Shown in pieces: positions 34,901-45,292 of a stretch of DNA of 64,000 nucleotides. How positions within the stretch are numbered: position 1 is the first letter of the stretch; every line of letters starts with the position of its first letter. Both the position numbers and the translations under genes were made by a program. The stretch covers positions 1,924,501 to 1,988,500 of the forward strand of contig JAKSXM010000007.1 of the NCBI GenBank assembly GCA_022575985.1, in the 5' to 3' direction. The DNA comes from Anagrus nilaparvatae. Its lineage: Eukaryota > Arthropoda > Insecta > Hymenoptera > Mymaridae. The notes under the pieces were generated by a model. The model saw only the letters and a program-made list of their open reading frames with translations, was not told the origin of the DNA and did no database searches.

Positions 34901-35192
34901 GAGTGGTATTTTTCGTACAGTATCTTTAATAAATAAGCAACAGTCTAATATACCCAATTAAATTGATTTAAATTTATAGATTTTTTATTTAAAGTATAAA
35001 AGTCAACAACCTACAAAATAAAATGGCGTACATGTGATTCATAAAATAATTCATACCTGAACAAAGATGATTGCAAACTGCATATCGAAGTCGAACTTCT
35101 AGTGTCACTTAGAAATGGTAATACTTCTTTAGTTATGTAATCTTCGAGAAACTGCAATGATCTTCCTGCTGCTGTATAATCGCAATAAATGA
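22708..35192 (-). CDS. Class V aminotransferase (cysteine-desulfurase-like) fused to TtcA-like PP-loop protein; nine exons, 5' end incomplete
   Basis: Nine exons join in frame into about 1,338 codons. The first 430 or so form a class V PLP domain with FEHHAN (active-site His), the PLP-contacting Asp in WDYT, AGHK (PLP Lys) and GGCACAG (candidate sulfur-carrying Cys). A Ser-rich linker of several hundred residues with two amphipathic repeats follows, then a TtcA-like domain: LICMSLTGKSSLTLLHTL (altered PP-loop), GHCSFC, GKLKTM, RVIRPFVYVREKAL. Desulfurases feed sulfur to TtcA-type tRNA thiolases in known systems, so a role in sulfur transfer is a reasonable inference. However, the PP-loop Asp is replaced and the second CxxC of TtcA is absent, so the thiolase half may be inactive or altered. 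No targeting signal can be judged, because the N-terminus is not certain (see 61144-61204). Confidence 0.85.
23047..24256 (-). CDS. Fusion gene exon: Ser/Asp/Glu-rich linker and TtcA-like PP-loop domain
   Basis: 1,210 bp between CAG acceptor and CAG|GTAAAT donor. The first part is low-complexity (SSSGCDSPSEKRR, ECSSDE, DEDEVEDDDHSE), likely disordered. The PP-loop is at about 23549-23569, and the GHCSFC Cys codons are at 23335-23337 and 23326-23328. TtcA's GHHRDD-type segment reads GQNLDD. Near the exon end, where TtcA has a second CxxC, the sequence is VETSPDESSQ with no Cys. Confidence 0.85.
24343..24994 (-). CDS. Fusion gene exon: linker with tandem amphipathic repeat
   Basis: 652 bp reading through from the previous exon (L-G-T-A-S-N-I-A-R-I). 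The exon is Ser/Thr-rich and has two related ~33-residue helical units: DLKAYFKEVTKELATEIKSE and IAEYLMEFSKEMASEVKSEI, each followed by a similar E/C-rich helix end and VD. The pair could form a coiled coil or docking site. The donor is CAT|GTAAGA. Confidence 0.8.
25384..25690. repeat. GC-richer structured insert in an intron
   Basis: A patch with a 66-bp imperfect hairpin (AGCCCAGATCGCAC at 25487, partner GCAATCTGGGG at 25540), an inner CATCC/GGATG stem and two CCGAGG copies in its head, and a weaker outer inverted pair (TTTTTCGCCC near 25426; GGGCGGAAAAA near 25633). It looks like a small non-autonomous transposon or foldback element; no ORF. Confidence 0.45.
26043..26794 (-). CDS. Fusion gene exon: end of class V domain and inter-domain region
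   Basis: 752 bp. It begins GKSQEGTGNEPVNAEVFRPG, then FTRISFPYFMSESEVAYVLE, matching the C-terminal small domain of class V aminotransferases. Then comes a non-desulfurase segment (GWRLLPQYILNAETGEWRHQ, KERRWLGSIRY, WFMLPFEAQDLLLGNFVNVK) that I do not recognise; it is well folded by composition and may be a distinctive domain of this protein. It ends with PPCLRK and a Pro/Ala-rich run. Confidence 0.8.
26870..27136 (-). CDS. Fusion gene exon carrying the candidate catalytic Cys
   Basis: 267 bp. Includes RHPRGTFLHHNFICAVLNDV and FGVQARGGCACAGRYAHDLI. The GGCACAG loop corresponds to the catalytic Cys loop of cysteine-desulfurase-like enzymes; the two Cys codons are at 26953-26955 and 26947-26949. 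The acceptor is ATACAG and the donor AAG|GTTTGT. Confidence 0.85.
27344..27668 (-). CDS. Fusion gene exon carrying the PLP lysine
   Basis: 325 bp. IIFAGHKLIGGAQSPGVLVV contains the HK pair where PLP is bound; the Lys codon is 27577-27579. It continues RSLLIEETTPEDMRDSHRYL and FELREECGTAGVVEAIRCGL. The donor is a strong GTAAGT. Confidence 0.9.
28899..29112 (-). CDS. Fusion gene exon carrying the PLP-contacting Asp
   Basis: 214 bp after TTTAG. Includes GFLDLNDLERKLVNERKENP, MIGYFSAASCITGVLADDMA and HGALSIWDYTLAG. The Asp (codon 28912-28914) sits where class V enzymes place the residue that pairs with the pyridine nitrogen. The single final base joins the next exon to form GCA. Confidence 0.85.
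29522..29707. mobile_element. MITE, 186 bp, with 28-bp perfect TIRs
   Basis: Left end AGGCGCCAGCCATACTAATC followed by ACGCCCAA; the right end is the exact complement over 28 bases and continues with one mismatch to about 34. It lies inside the intron between fusion-gene exons 28899-29112 and 30520-30715. No clear target duplication; no ORF. The perfect TIRs suggest a recent insertion. Confidence 0.75.
30100..30155 (+). repeat. Dispersed TTGCGAGA-family motif, degenerate copy
   Basis: TTTATATAACATTCGAAAGA, then CATTTTGTTTCTGAGATAAA and GCGACATCTAG. Both ends of the family pattern are kept, while the core reads TTCTGAGA. Confidence 0.45.
30520..30715 (-). CDS. Fusion gene exon carrying the active-site His
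   Basis: 196 bp after TTTTAG. Contains AVLFTGQGTTGALRTLLRHL, then VLFVGPFEHHANLRPWREFG. E-H-H-x-N-x-x-P-W is the class V/NifS-SufS signature around the PLP-stacking His (His codons about 30556-30561). Confidence 0.9.
32886..32918. repeat. Small perfect-stem hairpin
   Basis: CTCTCTC, five bases, TCGATA, AA, TATCGA, GAGAGAG: a 13-bp bipartite stem with a 5-base bulge, inside the large intron 30716-35056. No function is evident. Confidence 0.6.
33328..33917. mobile_element. TTAA-flanked MITE, 590 bp
   Basis: 15-bp perfect TIRs (GGTCTTACGTACGTC) with TTAA immediately outside both (33324-33327 and 33918-33921). The interior is AT-rich without ORF. This is the layout of piggyBac-dependent non-autonomous elements, though the TIR does not begin with the CCC usual for piggyBac itself. 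It sits in a fusion-gene intron. Confidence 0.75.
34104..34160 (+). repeat. Dispersed TTGCGAGA-family motif
   Basis: TTTATACTATTAAAAAGTCA followed by TTTCATTTGCGAGAAAAATT and, in the place of the GCGCCATCTA block, AACACCATAGT. Confidence 0.6.
35057..35192 (-). CDS. Fusion gene exon: start of class V aminotransferase domain
   Basis: 136 bp between acceptor TTCTAG and donor CAG|GTATGA. Reads IYCDYTAAGRSLQFLEDYIT, the usual opening beta-strand and helix of class V enzymes (x-Y-x-D-x-x-A-x-G), then KEVLPFLSDTRSSTSICSLQ. The exon begins in the middle of a codon, so at least one coding exon lies further upstream on the minus strand. Confidence 0.85.
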
Positions 35193-36530
35193 CTAGAAAA
35201 ATAAATTTAGCTATTAGTATTACTTTGAATTACTTTATTATTTGATTTTTTCCACAGGTGATTATATTCAAATATTGAATGTTTTAAAGCTATGACGTGA
35301 TTGCTTTTACTACAACAATTTTATTGTTTTTAGGTCAACATTTTAACAGAATTGATTTTTTCATAAATTTTGAAGCTTTTTTTTTCGAACTTATAATATA
35401 AATCATAAAAAAATATAGATAAAATTGTCGATTAATAAAAAAAGAAATAAATTTATTTTAATATTTTTAAGAGTAAAAAAAAAACTTAACGTGGATTACT
35501 CATAAAAAGATAAAAAGTAATAATATTTTCTTTCATAAAACTAAACTAAAAAAAAACCTTGAAATTTCTTTCCTATATACATTTAATCTTGAAAAAATAA
35601 AGCTTGAATAAATTTTTTACATGAATAAATTGATAAAGTTAAAATTCTATTTTGAATAAATTGATTATCATATTTAATTTATTTATAAATAATTATAAAG
35701 GTAAAGGACAAGGTCAATAATGTCATTAAAATTGAAATCTTTTTTTATCATGTTTTATTTATCAATATAAAAGTTTTTATAGATACTCTTTTTTTTCTAT
35801 AATTAATTAATTAAGGAAGGAAGTTATTTTTTTAGAGTTATTTCATGTAATTATTGCAATTTAAGGACTTTTAAAATAGTTAAGATTTAAGTTTTTTTTG
35901 TGATTTTATTATTTTAGAGAGGCATTATTTTTATCAGATAAATTTTATAAATTGTTGTCGTACAAGTAAACTCTATAAATTTGGTTACAACTCAACATTT
36001 TTAAGCTGGTGTTTACATATATTGTATCAAATAGTTTACTACGCTCTACCCAATTTTAAAAAACAGATAGTAAATTAGTTTTCAATACTTTGTTTGAATA
36101 AAATTTTTAGGTACCTATTTTGTTTCAAATTAATTTATTAAAATGGATTCAATCTTAAATTATAATTATTTTGATATTTTGTGAGCAAGTAATCGTTCTG
36201 AAAACTTATATATGTCAGTTAAATAAACTTTTACATCCAAGGAGAAAAGGATTATTTTAATAATTGCAATTTAAAACTATTATTTACTCAAAAATCACTA
36301 ACAACAGCCTTATAATAAATCATAAAGCAGTAATAAAACACTCGATATAAAATTCAAATACTTAATTCGTTAGTTGATATTTACACAAGCATTTAAAACA
36401 TTCAAAATCTAACAAAAAAAATCAAACTAAAAAAAAAAAAATAAACTATAAAAAAGAAATAGATTGTATTTTCATTTAATTTACGTTTTCTTATAATAAT
36501 GTATTGGATATCATTGCTCGCAAGCATTTC

Positions 36531-36594
36531 TTATATAACATATGGAATACGTTTTGCTTATGAGAGAGTAATACGCCACCTACATTTTAAAACG
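36531..36594 (+). repeat. Dispersed TTGCGAGA-family motif
   Basis: TTATATAACATATGGAATAC, then GTTTTGCTTATGAGAGAGTA and ATACGCCACCTACATTTTAA. It aligns along the full length with the copy at 43769. Confidence 0.55.
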
Positions 36595-36628
36595 TAAAAC
36601 AATGCAATAAGATTCTTTTTGTCCTTTA

Positions 36629-37788
36629 TATATCTGTGGCCGCGCGGAGAAATCCCACAAGTCACACATTTATGTTTTTGAGATAAATGCATTTAAAGAT
36701 TTTAAAAAAATTTTTCATATAAATAAAAAAATAAAAGTGATTCGTACCTTTTTTTTTTTAAATATTATATAAAAGATATATACTATCTATACCTAAACAT
36801 TTTTTTTTAAATTTATTTGTTTATTTAAAAAAAAAACAGGTTTTTAACCTAGCACAAGGAATAATCCTACATGTCCACTGGACTTGTAGTGTTTTTCTCG
36901 AAAGGCGCCGTCTATAGCGTTAGCTGTCTGCGACTTATGTATTATTATTTTAATCAGTTTTATTATTTATTTTATTATTATATATTTGTATCTCGCTTTT
37001 AATTATGTAGATCAATTTTTTTATTATTTAATTTTACTTTGTTTTCTTCATCATTTGATTCCCATTTAAAAATAAATTTTTATCGATTATAAAATTAAAG
37101 TATAATTAAAATTTATACTTAAAAAATTAAGTTATTTTTTGTTTCTAATATTTTAAAACTTTATACAAAAATATATTTTTTAATCAATTTTATAATTTTT
37201 AAGTTAAAAAATATACGAATGAAAAAAAAAGAAATTAGTAGACGAAAAACCTGTATAATTTGAGATCTTTTCATTAAAAAAGAAGGATTTTCTTTAAGGA
37301 AAAATTTAAAAATTAGTAAGTTCATTTTTATTGAAATTATGATTTAAAAATTAAAAAAAAATTTAACTAATAACTTTTAAAAATTTTAAAAATTTAGAAA
37401 AATATTTAAAAAAGTTTTTAAATGTATAAAAAATTATTTAAGAAATAAAAAAAATAATATTTTAAAAATAAAAGAACTCCTTTATCCTTCTCTTTTATAA
37501 TACCAAAGCATACTTCCATCTCTATCTTATGTATATACTAAATGATGTAGTATACTAGAATAAGGACATGTTGGGTTTTTCCTTAAGCGCGTGGACTTGT
37601 AGGTTTTTTCCTTAAAACTTAATAATTTTACATTTTTTTATTATTAACTTTAAGATCAAAATTTTTTATGTAAGGGCTAAAAACTGAATTTATATGAAGG
37701 ATATGACCTTAAAGAACATGAAAATAAAAAAAAATTAATTTTTCAAAATTTGTGACTTGTGGGATTTTTCCGTGCGGCCACAGATATA
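36629..37788. mobile_element. 1.16-kb TIR element with internal reiterated motif
   Basis: Left TATATCTGTGGCCGCGCGGA, right complement TATATCTGTGGCCGCACGGA; similarity continues through AAATCCCACAAGTCAC (about 36 bp in all). A motif like GGACTTGTAGGTTTTTTCC recurs inside near 36878, 37568 and 37588 as well as in the TIRs (GTGACTTGTGGGATTTTTCC). No transposase ORF. It is probably a non-autonomous DNA element; TA or 8-bp target sites cannot be told apart in the AT-rich flanks. Confidence 0.7.
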
Positions 37789-39686
37789 ATTTCTTTAATC
37801 ACAATACAAATATCATTAAAATATTATCTAATATTAAAGTCTCTGATTTTATTAATCATTAAACTGCATATTTAAATTAAATAACAGAAAATATGTTTAC
37901 ATTAGACTATAATTATAAAAGACACTTGTTATGTTAAAAATAATGACATATAAATTAGAGAAATATTATACACAAAAATTTTTAAACATCTAAGTTTTTA
38001 AACTTGACCTAAATTTTAATTATAAAAATAAATTATAAAGAACAAATATTTATTTATTTAATGACTAAAATAATAATAATAATAACAATTAAATGAGATA
38101 AATGTATTATTTTAACCTTTTAGTTAATTTTTTTTTTCACTATTTAATTAATTAGTTTAATCAGGGTTATTCTTAACATGTACACTTGTTTTGTGAATTA
38201 GTTTGACTGAAAATTTTGAAAATAAATTTCAATTACAAAAATTTAAGCGATTAACCAAATGAATCTTGCAAAAAAAAATGAAGTAAAAAAAATTATTTTA
38301 CGATTAATTAATTTTTATGTACCTTAACAAGAATTTTATTAATATTATTATTTGAAAAAAAATACACCTAATTTAAATACAAAAATATTTTCTTTACTTA
38401 ACTAAAAGAAAAAAATTCATTTGAAAATATGCCAAGGTTAATAATACTAAAAAATTTTATAGATATATAAAGTAAAAATAAAGTTTATATTCTTACGCAT
38501 TTTAATTTTTTAATTATATGCTATTTAAAAAAAAAACTCTAACTATCTTACTATGTTTGAAAATGATATATTTTACGGTTTAAGACCTTTTTTTTCTTTA
38601 ATTTTTTGGCTTCATTTAAAATAAATAAATCTTGGCACACTAATAATAATATATAATTATTATGTTTATTGTATTTCAGAGTCTTTCTTTTATTTGTTAA
38701 ATTTGTTTTTTTCAAACTGTATAAGAAATTAAAATGAAGCGTGTTTTTTTAGGTCATTTAATTGATTGTTAAGGTGACTGTTTTTTAGAATTTTTGATCG
38801 GTCTTTTTGTTTAGATGAAAGATCAATAATGTTACGTAAAATAGTTTTCTTAGGTATTTATTGAGTTTGGATTATTATAAGTACGAAATAATTGGATTTT
38901 GGCCAATTTTTAAATTTTGTTAACAACTTTTTGATTTATAGGTACGATCAAGTTATCTGTACTTTTTATCTATGCTATCTAAGTACTACTTTACAATTTT
39001 ATTCACAAAATTTAAGGTACTTAAAAAGTATTCATGTGCAAATTATAATTTCTCAGTGACTTAGAGCAGCTATATGAAATCAAAAACAGTTTTTGGCAAT
39101 TTTTTACAATTAAATCCAAGGAATAATTCAATAATTATTAAACCAAATTGGTTTAACCAATATACCATTAGACACGAAATTAGATAGCAATAAGAATTTA
39201 AAATTATCTTATGCAGCTAATGTCATTGAATTAATAATTATTATGTCAATTGAGTCCGGCCCTTTAAAAAAAATTGGAGTTGTGAAACGGCGATTTTTAT
39301 AAATTTAGGTTCAGCTTGAATTGAAAACATAAACAATATGAATGCGTTTTAAAATTTTGATTTGTTAAAATAGTTGTTAAAATGGATATTTTAAATAGTT
39401 ATTTTAATTATAAAATGGTTTTTAATGTTAATTATTTTATTTTTTCTGCAAAATTTTTACTTATTTTTAATTCAAGTCGGACATAAAGTTATAAAAATAT
39501 GCGCGCAGAAAAATATTAGACAAAAATAGTGGTATTAAAATTAATTAAAACCAAAAAAGCGACTGCGCATACTCCTTTTTGTGGATTTTAATACCAGAAT
39601 TATGGATAACAGAATTTCAGTAACCACTTGACGTTTAACATTTACATAACGGAGCGTTCTATCAATTAATTAAATAATTAAAACGC

Positions 39687-40035
39687 TTTGACGCGGCAAA
39701 TTTTGTACACGAAAAAAAATGAACATTGGTTTTTTGAGCACAGCAAAATAAACATAAGAAAATTAAACACCAAAAAAAAATATTAATTTCTGAAACTAGT
39801 TTTTTAGACACGGTTTTTTAAACACGAAAAAAAATTTTTTTTTAATTTTAATTGTAAAATTTAAAAAAAAATTTATTTTAATATTAAAAATTAAAAAATT
39901 TTTTTTTTTTGTGTTTAAAAAACTAGTTTCAGAAATTAATATTTTTTTTTGGTGTTTAATTTTCTTATGTTTATTTTGCTGTGCTCAAAAAACCAATGTT
40001 CATTTTTTTTCGTGTGCAAAATTTGCCGCGTCAAA
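39687..40035. mobile_element. Foldback MITE, 349 bp
   Basis: Arms of about 130-150 bp are inverted copies, from TTTGACGCGGCAAATTTTGT at the left and its near-complement at the right, including GAACATTGGTTTTTTGAGCA and TAATTTCTGAAACTAGTTTT in both arms. The bases CGC stand just outside both ends and may be a 3-bp target duplication. The central region is poly-A/T. Transcribed, it would form a long hairpin. Confidence 0.75.
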
Positions 40036-40416
40036 CGCTTTTTGCAAAGTTTTATCTCTTATTTACAATGTTTACTAAAATGTCGTCTGCTTAAAAAAAT
40101 ATTTTTTTAGTAACGTCGATTCTTGGTTACCGAAACTGGATATTACGATGACTAGCGTCAACTGTTTTACCAGAAACTCGAGTCACCGCCATCGCCAGTG
40201 ATAGCTTCTTTCAGTGTACATCAGATTAAAAGTCAATATTAAAGCCCTTTTTTACATCAGATTAATCGTAAATAACTCCCAACTACACTATATAAATTTT
40301 AAAAATTACCAGATTTAAAATCGGGTTTCAATCTGATGTAGAAAAGGCCAGCCTCTTGAGCGGATAAAATTTTCCAGCTTTTTGTAAATAATGAGACTTG
40401 GATATTCACTCAGTGC

Positions 40417-40456
40417 AGGAGGGGCGGTTTATGCTTAATCACGTGGTACCCCTCCT
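40417..40456. repeat. GC-rich hairpin
   Basis: AGGAGGGG (40417-40424) pairs exactly with CCCCTCCT (40449-40456) around a 24-base loop that contains CACGTG (40440-40445). It is the strongest short stem in this AT-rich stretch. Confidence 0.55.
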
Positions 40457-41104
40457 TCTATTCGGGGCTTTTATAATGTAAAGCATATGGAAATAAATTA
40501 AAAATTTTAATTGTAAACTAATTAAAAAATATTTTTGCAAGTAATTTATATGAAATGATTCCGAATAATTTGTTTTACAATATTCAATAAAAATACAATA
40601 GTCTATTTAAATAAATTTTAAAAATATTAATAGTTTTTGTAAGTTACTTTGGTTATGTGTGATTTTGTTTGCATTGACTATCCTTACTATAATTTGATTT
40701 TTTATTAATTTTATAAAATTAAAAAATGTCTTATAATTTTAAGTGTATAAATAAAATCTACTTTTATTTAAATGCTTTTAGCTCTGCTTTTAGATACTTG
40801 AAATTGGAAAAATAATGAAAAATTTTAAAATTACTTGATATTTTTTTCATTTTCCATGTTAAACAGTATAAAAAGCTCCGAGTAGCTAGTTCAGAGCCTG
40901 CCACCATGAGCGCTTAGGTAGATTTTTTCATCGCACTTGTACTGAGCGAATACAAAAATAAACAATTGATACAACAAGGCTAATTTATAACGATTATTAA
41001 TACTTAGATATAAATTTCATATTTAATTATATTTAACTATTAACTTATTAACTTAATAATTTAAAATAGATATTTTTTTGAAAAATGAATCAAATATCTA
41101 CTTG

Positions 41105-41145
41105 TATTTATACTATTGAAAAGTCATTTCACTTGCGAGAAAAAT
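41105..41145 (+). repeat. Dispersed TTGCGAGA-family motif
   Basis: TATTTATACTATTGAAAAGT followed by CATTTCACTTGCGAGAAAAA; nearly identical to the copy at 34104 over about 40 bases. Confidence 0.6.
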
Positions 41146-43768
41146 ATTATTATAATATTTTAACTAATATCTTTTTCTATTTATTTCAAGAGTATTATTT
41201 CTGGATTGTGATTATTTTATTGGCGAAAAACATGATTAAAATATTTCCCAAGATTATCTTTAATCCATTTCTTCTTATATGGAAAAAATCGCATTGCAAC
41301 GTTGTGAAGAATTAACTATTTCTACATTAAAATGCAGGAATATCGTAAATCTTATACAAATAAATAAAAAATTAATTTAAAAAAAATTTTTTAGAATAAA
41401 AAAGCTTATAATTTAATAAAATAATTGAGTTACTTAATTAAACTATATTAATTTACATAATTGAAATATTTTTTTTTTTTAATAATTATAAATATATGAT
41501 CATGATTGATGATTACTAAATTATTCATAAATATATAATATAAATTAAAAAAAGAACGTTTAATTAAATTTAAATAATAATTTTTTTGTTCTGAAGATAT
41601 ATTAAAAATCAATCTTAACCAATTAAATACATATATTAAAATTGATCTATTAAATCATATTAAAGTTGACATACATGCAATAATTATTTAAAAATTTTAA
41701 TTCAAGTAAAAATAATTTTTGAATTTAATGATACAAAAATTTATTAATTATTATGTTACAGGTAATTTAATTTATTAGTTTTATGAGTTTTTTAGAAATG
41801 TTTTAATGTAAATAAAATAAGTATAATTTGATCTGGTTTAGGGTAATCAGGGCTAAGTTAGTTTTGGGTATTATGAGATATCATGAATATACATAGAATC
41901 TACAAAAATTATAATTTTTTTTCAAAACTAAGTTTTAACTAACTTAAATCAAAAAGTCAGTTGTTTATAAAATCTGAACTAAACTTTTTTACAAAACTGT
42001 TTCAAAGGAATTAGTGGTAAAAATATAAGATGTATAAAGAGAACCAAAAATGCCTCTAAATAGACAATAGTATATATCTACTATATAAAAATGTTATCAA
42101 ATTTTTTCAACTTTTTTGACAATTTATTGTACACAAAATAAGTCGGATTTTAGTAGCACCGATATAATAATTTTTGGTTAGTTTTGTATAATATTGATTT
42201 GCTAAAAATATAACAAATTGTTTTCTACAAGATTTCTCACTAAATGCAACAACTAATAAAACAAAAAAATCAATACAAATAATCAGCAATAAAAAATTTA
42301 TTACAAAAATAAAACAATTTTGTTAAATGAACAATAAAAAAGCATAAAAATTTATATTTACAAAAAGCTGTAAAAAAAAAAAGTAAAAAAAAAAAAATTG
42401 ATTTTTTTATTCTTTATTATCCAAGTTTAAATTAAAACAATGATCTCTTAATTTATTTTTAGAATTTTACACAAGAAAGAATTTTTATAACGTAAGTCAG
42501 TATAATAAAAGCTAATAAAAAAAAAAAACAAGTACAACGAACGGGACCTTCAGGAATTATAACCTAGTTCCCTAGAGTTTTACTGATCGCTTGACCTATA
42601 ACTATAACTACTATTCGTCTGCACGTGTATAAGGAAAAAGGAAATAACAAAAAGGAGTTTAGTTAGTAGGAGAAAAAAATCAGATTTTTTTTTTCTTATA
42701 TCTCTAATAAAATGACGTAGACATTGACCTGTTAAATTCTCTAGTTTTTGTCAGAAAAATATTTTCATTAATGAATCTTGAAAATATATCAATTTAAATT
42801 AATTAAGTGTAATTTACAAAAAAAAATTTTTTCAACACTCGTAATTATATATAAAAATATTATCTCGTCATTTTAAAAGTTGTTAAAGTTTTATTTATAA
42901 TTAAATTGTTAATAAAAGAGAACAAATTTTTTGTGTGCAGAATATTACTGATCAAGGATTTTCAATATATAATGATAGATATTGACAGTGCAAAAACCAC
43001 ATAAAGTAATAATAATAAATATCTGTTACATAAATTTACGCTATATGGAATATTCCACTGGATAATTGACAATTGGTATTTGAAAAAAAATTAAATAACT
43101 TGTTTTGTTATACAATTAAAAGATTTGACGTCAATATGAAATATCGATTAATAAAAATTCATTTCATTCTTTAGCTCTAGGCAAATTAATATGTTTGTGT
43201 AATAATCTTTTATTACGTGCGAAAAATTAGTTTTCTTTTAATTAACTAAGTACTACAAGTCTAATATAGTAAAACATAATTTTTAAGCTCATTGCACAAT
43301 AAAAATTAAGATATATATAATTGCAAATCCATACATGTGTATAAATAAATATAGGTATAATGCATTTTGTAATATAAATGTAATTCTTTTGTTCATACCG
43401 GCTTATCTAAAATATGTTAAGATTCTGTTTTATTGCTTAAACATTATAATTACTGTTAATTTATTTAACATACATTTAAACAAAATGTTTATATATATGA
43501 GTCTAAATCAGAATTAGTCAAAATTTGAAATTCATGATATACAAAAATAATTATTTATTACAAAAATTTTTTCATTAATAATATAGACTAATGGATATTT
43601 TAGTCTCAAAAATTACAGACGTAGAAAATATTCCGATACTAAATATAGTGAATTAGTGTTGTTTATTATACTCTATTTGTAATTTAGGATTCACGAAATA
43701 TATTTGTGTAATTTTAATTTTAACTTAAATAATTTATTACAGATAAATTTACTTCAAAGCGTACGCCT

Positions 43769-43830
43769 TATATAACATATAGAAAACTTTTCTTTTGCGA
43801 GAAACTAAAGCGCCATCTAAATTTTAAAAG
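43769..43830 (+). repeat. Dispersed TTGCGAGA-family motif, best long copy
   Basis: TATATAACATATAGAAAACT, then TTTCTTTTGCGAGAAACTAA and AGCGCCATCTAAATTTTAAA. It holds the intact GCGCCATCTA block, whose complement TAGATGGCGC resembles the core of CTCF sites. Confidence 0.6.
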
Positions 43831-45292
43831 ATTAATTAATAGCCCAGTTACTGATCGTTAAATAACAAATAACAAGATTTTAATTTACTAAAAAATGGGC
43901 GGTACACAAAACAACAATTATTAATTAATATTTCTGAAATTTTTCTTACACTACAGGCTAATTTAGCAATTTTAACAGAAAAATAAAAAATACATAAAAA
44001 TTATTTAAACCTAAATTACAGTGAATTATTTATCAAAATGAACAAATCTTAATTCTTGCTATCAAAAATTCTGAAAAATTGAAAAATACACTCATATAGA
44101 TTTTCTTGTATATTTTACTTTATTTGCATAAAATAGCATATTTAATATATTTATAAAGTTTATAAATATATATAAACATCAGATAAGAAATTTTATGTAA
44201 TTTTTTTTAAATACATAAAATTTTACTTTCGTACTATAAATTAATAAGTAATCCAGACTTTTTTTTAAATTTATGATTTAATTATGTAATTTTGAGTTTT
44301 ATATTTTTAGTTAATAATTTTTTATTATATAATTTTGATTTTTACAAATGTTTTTAAACTGATTTTAGTGCAGTCTTAAGCGAGATTGTCTTAGAAGGTA
44401 TGAAAAGCAAACAAGGTTAAACTTTAAAATAATCAAAAAATTATAGTTAACTAAGTTGTAAACATGTCAATCTCTATTGTTACACACATGGGATTAATTT
44501 CTAATTTAGATACAACAAAAACTTATTTTAATAAATGAACCAAACAAGCAAAATTAGAAAATTAATCCTGTTTTGATAGAACTCGAGTCAAATTTTATTT
44601 TCAAAAAAAATAATAAATTTCTGTAATCTCTGATTAGAGAACTTGTAAAATAAATAAAAAGTTGACATTCATTTATTTATTTAATTCTATAAAAGAGTAA
44701 ATCATAATCCAACATAATTAGTTAATTAATTTATCATAACTGCAGTGATGATATTATGTCATTTCAAAACTTTCGAGTAAATAAAGAGTCATTGAAATTA
44801 TAAATTAATTAAATTATATTATTTAATCTTTATACATAGTTGAAATAAAAATAAATACTCATTAAAACATAATATTTAAATACGTAAGTAAAAAACTTTT
44901 TATTTTTCGAAATTAATTAATTAATCATTTTAATTCGAATTTTTAAAATTTTTGTTTTGACGTATTCAATCGCATTATATAAAAAATATTGATTCAAGAG
45001 ATTAGATAACAGACTTTTTTTATTTTTACATTTTTTTAGATTGTTGTGGTGACAATCAGTCTAGTAAATTTATTAATTATTTTTAATTTTTATGAAAATT
45101 AAATAAATTCAAGATTATAGAACTTTTAATTTATGTTTAAGGAAAAATCGTTTATATGATAAATCATTTTTTACATTTTAAAATGTGACATTTAAGAAAA
45201 TTGAGAAAAAAAATTTTTACTATCTAATCTTATAAATTTAATTAGCTAAGATAATAAAATTTTCCTTTCGAGAGAATGTTTTTCTATAGTTG

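Noticed and set aside
40865..40920. TATAAAAAG followed by GCCACCATGAGCGC, like a promoter and Kozak start
   Set aside because: The ATG is followed by only two codons before TAG; no gene downstream.
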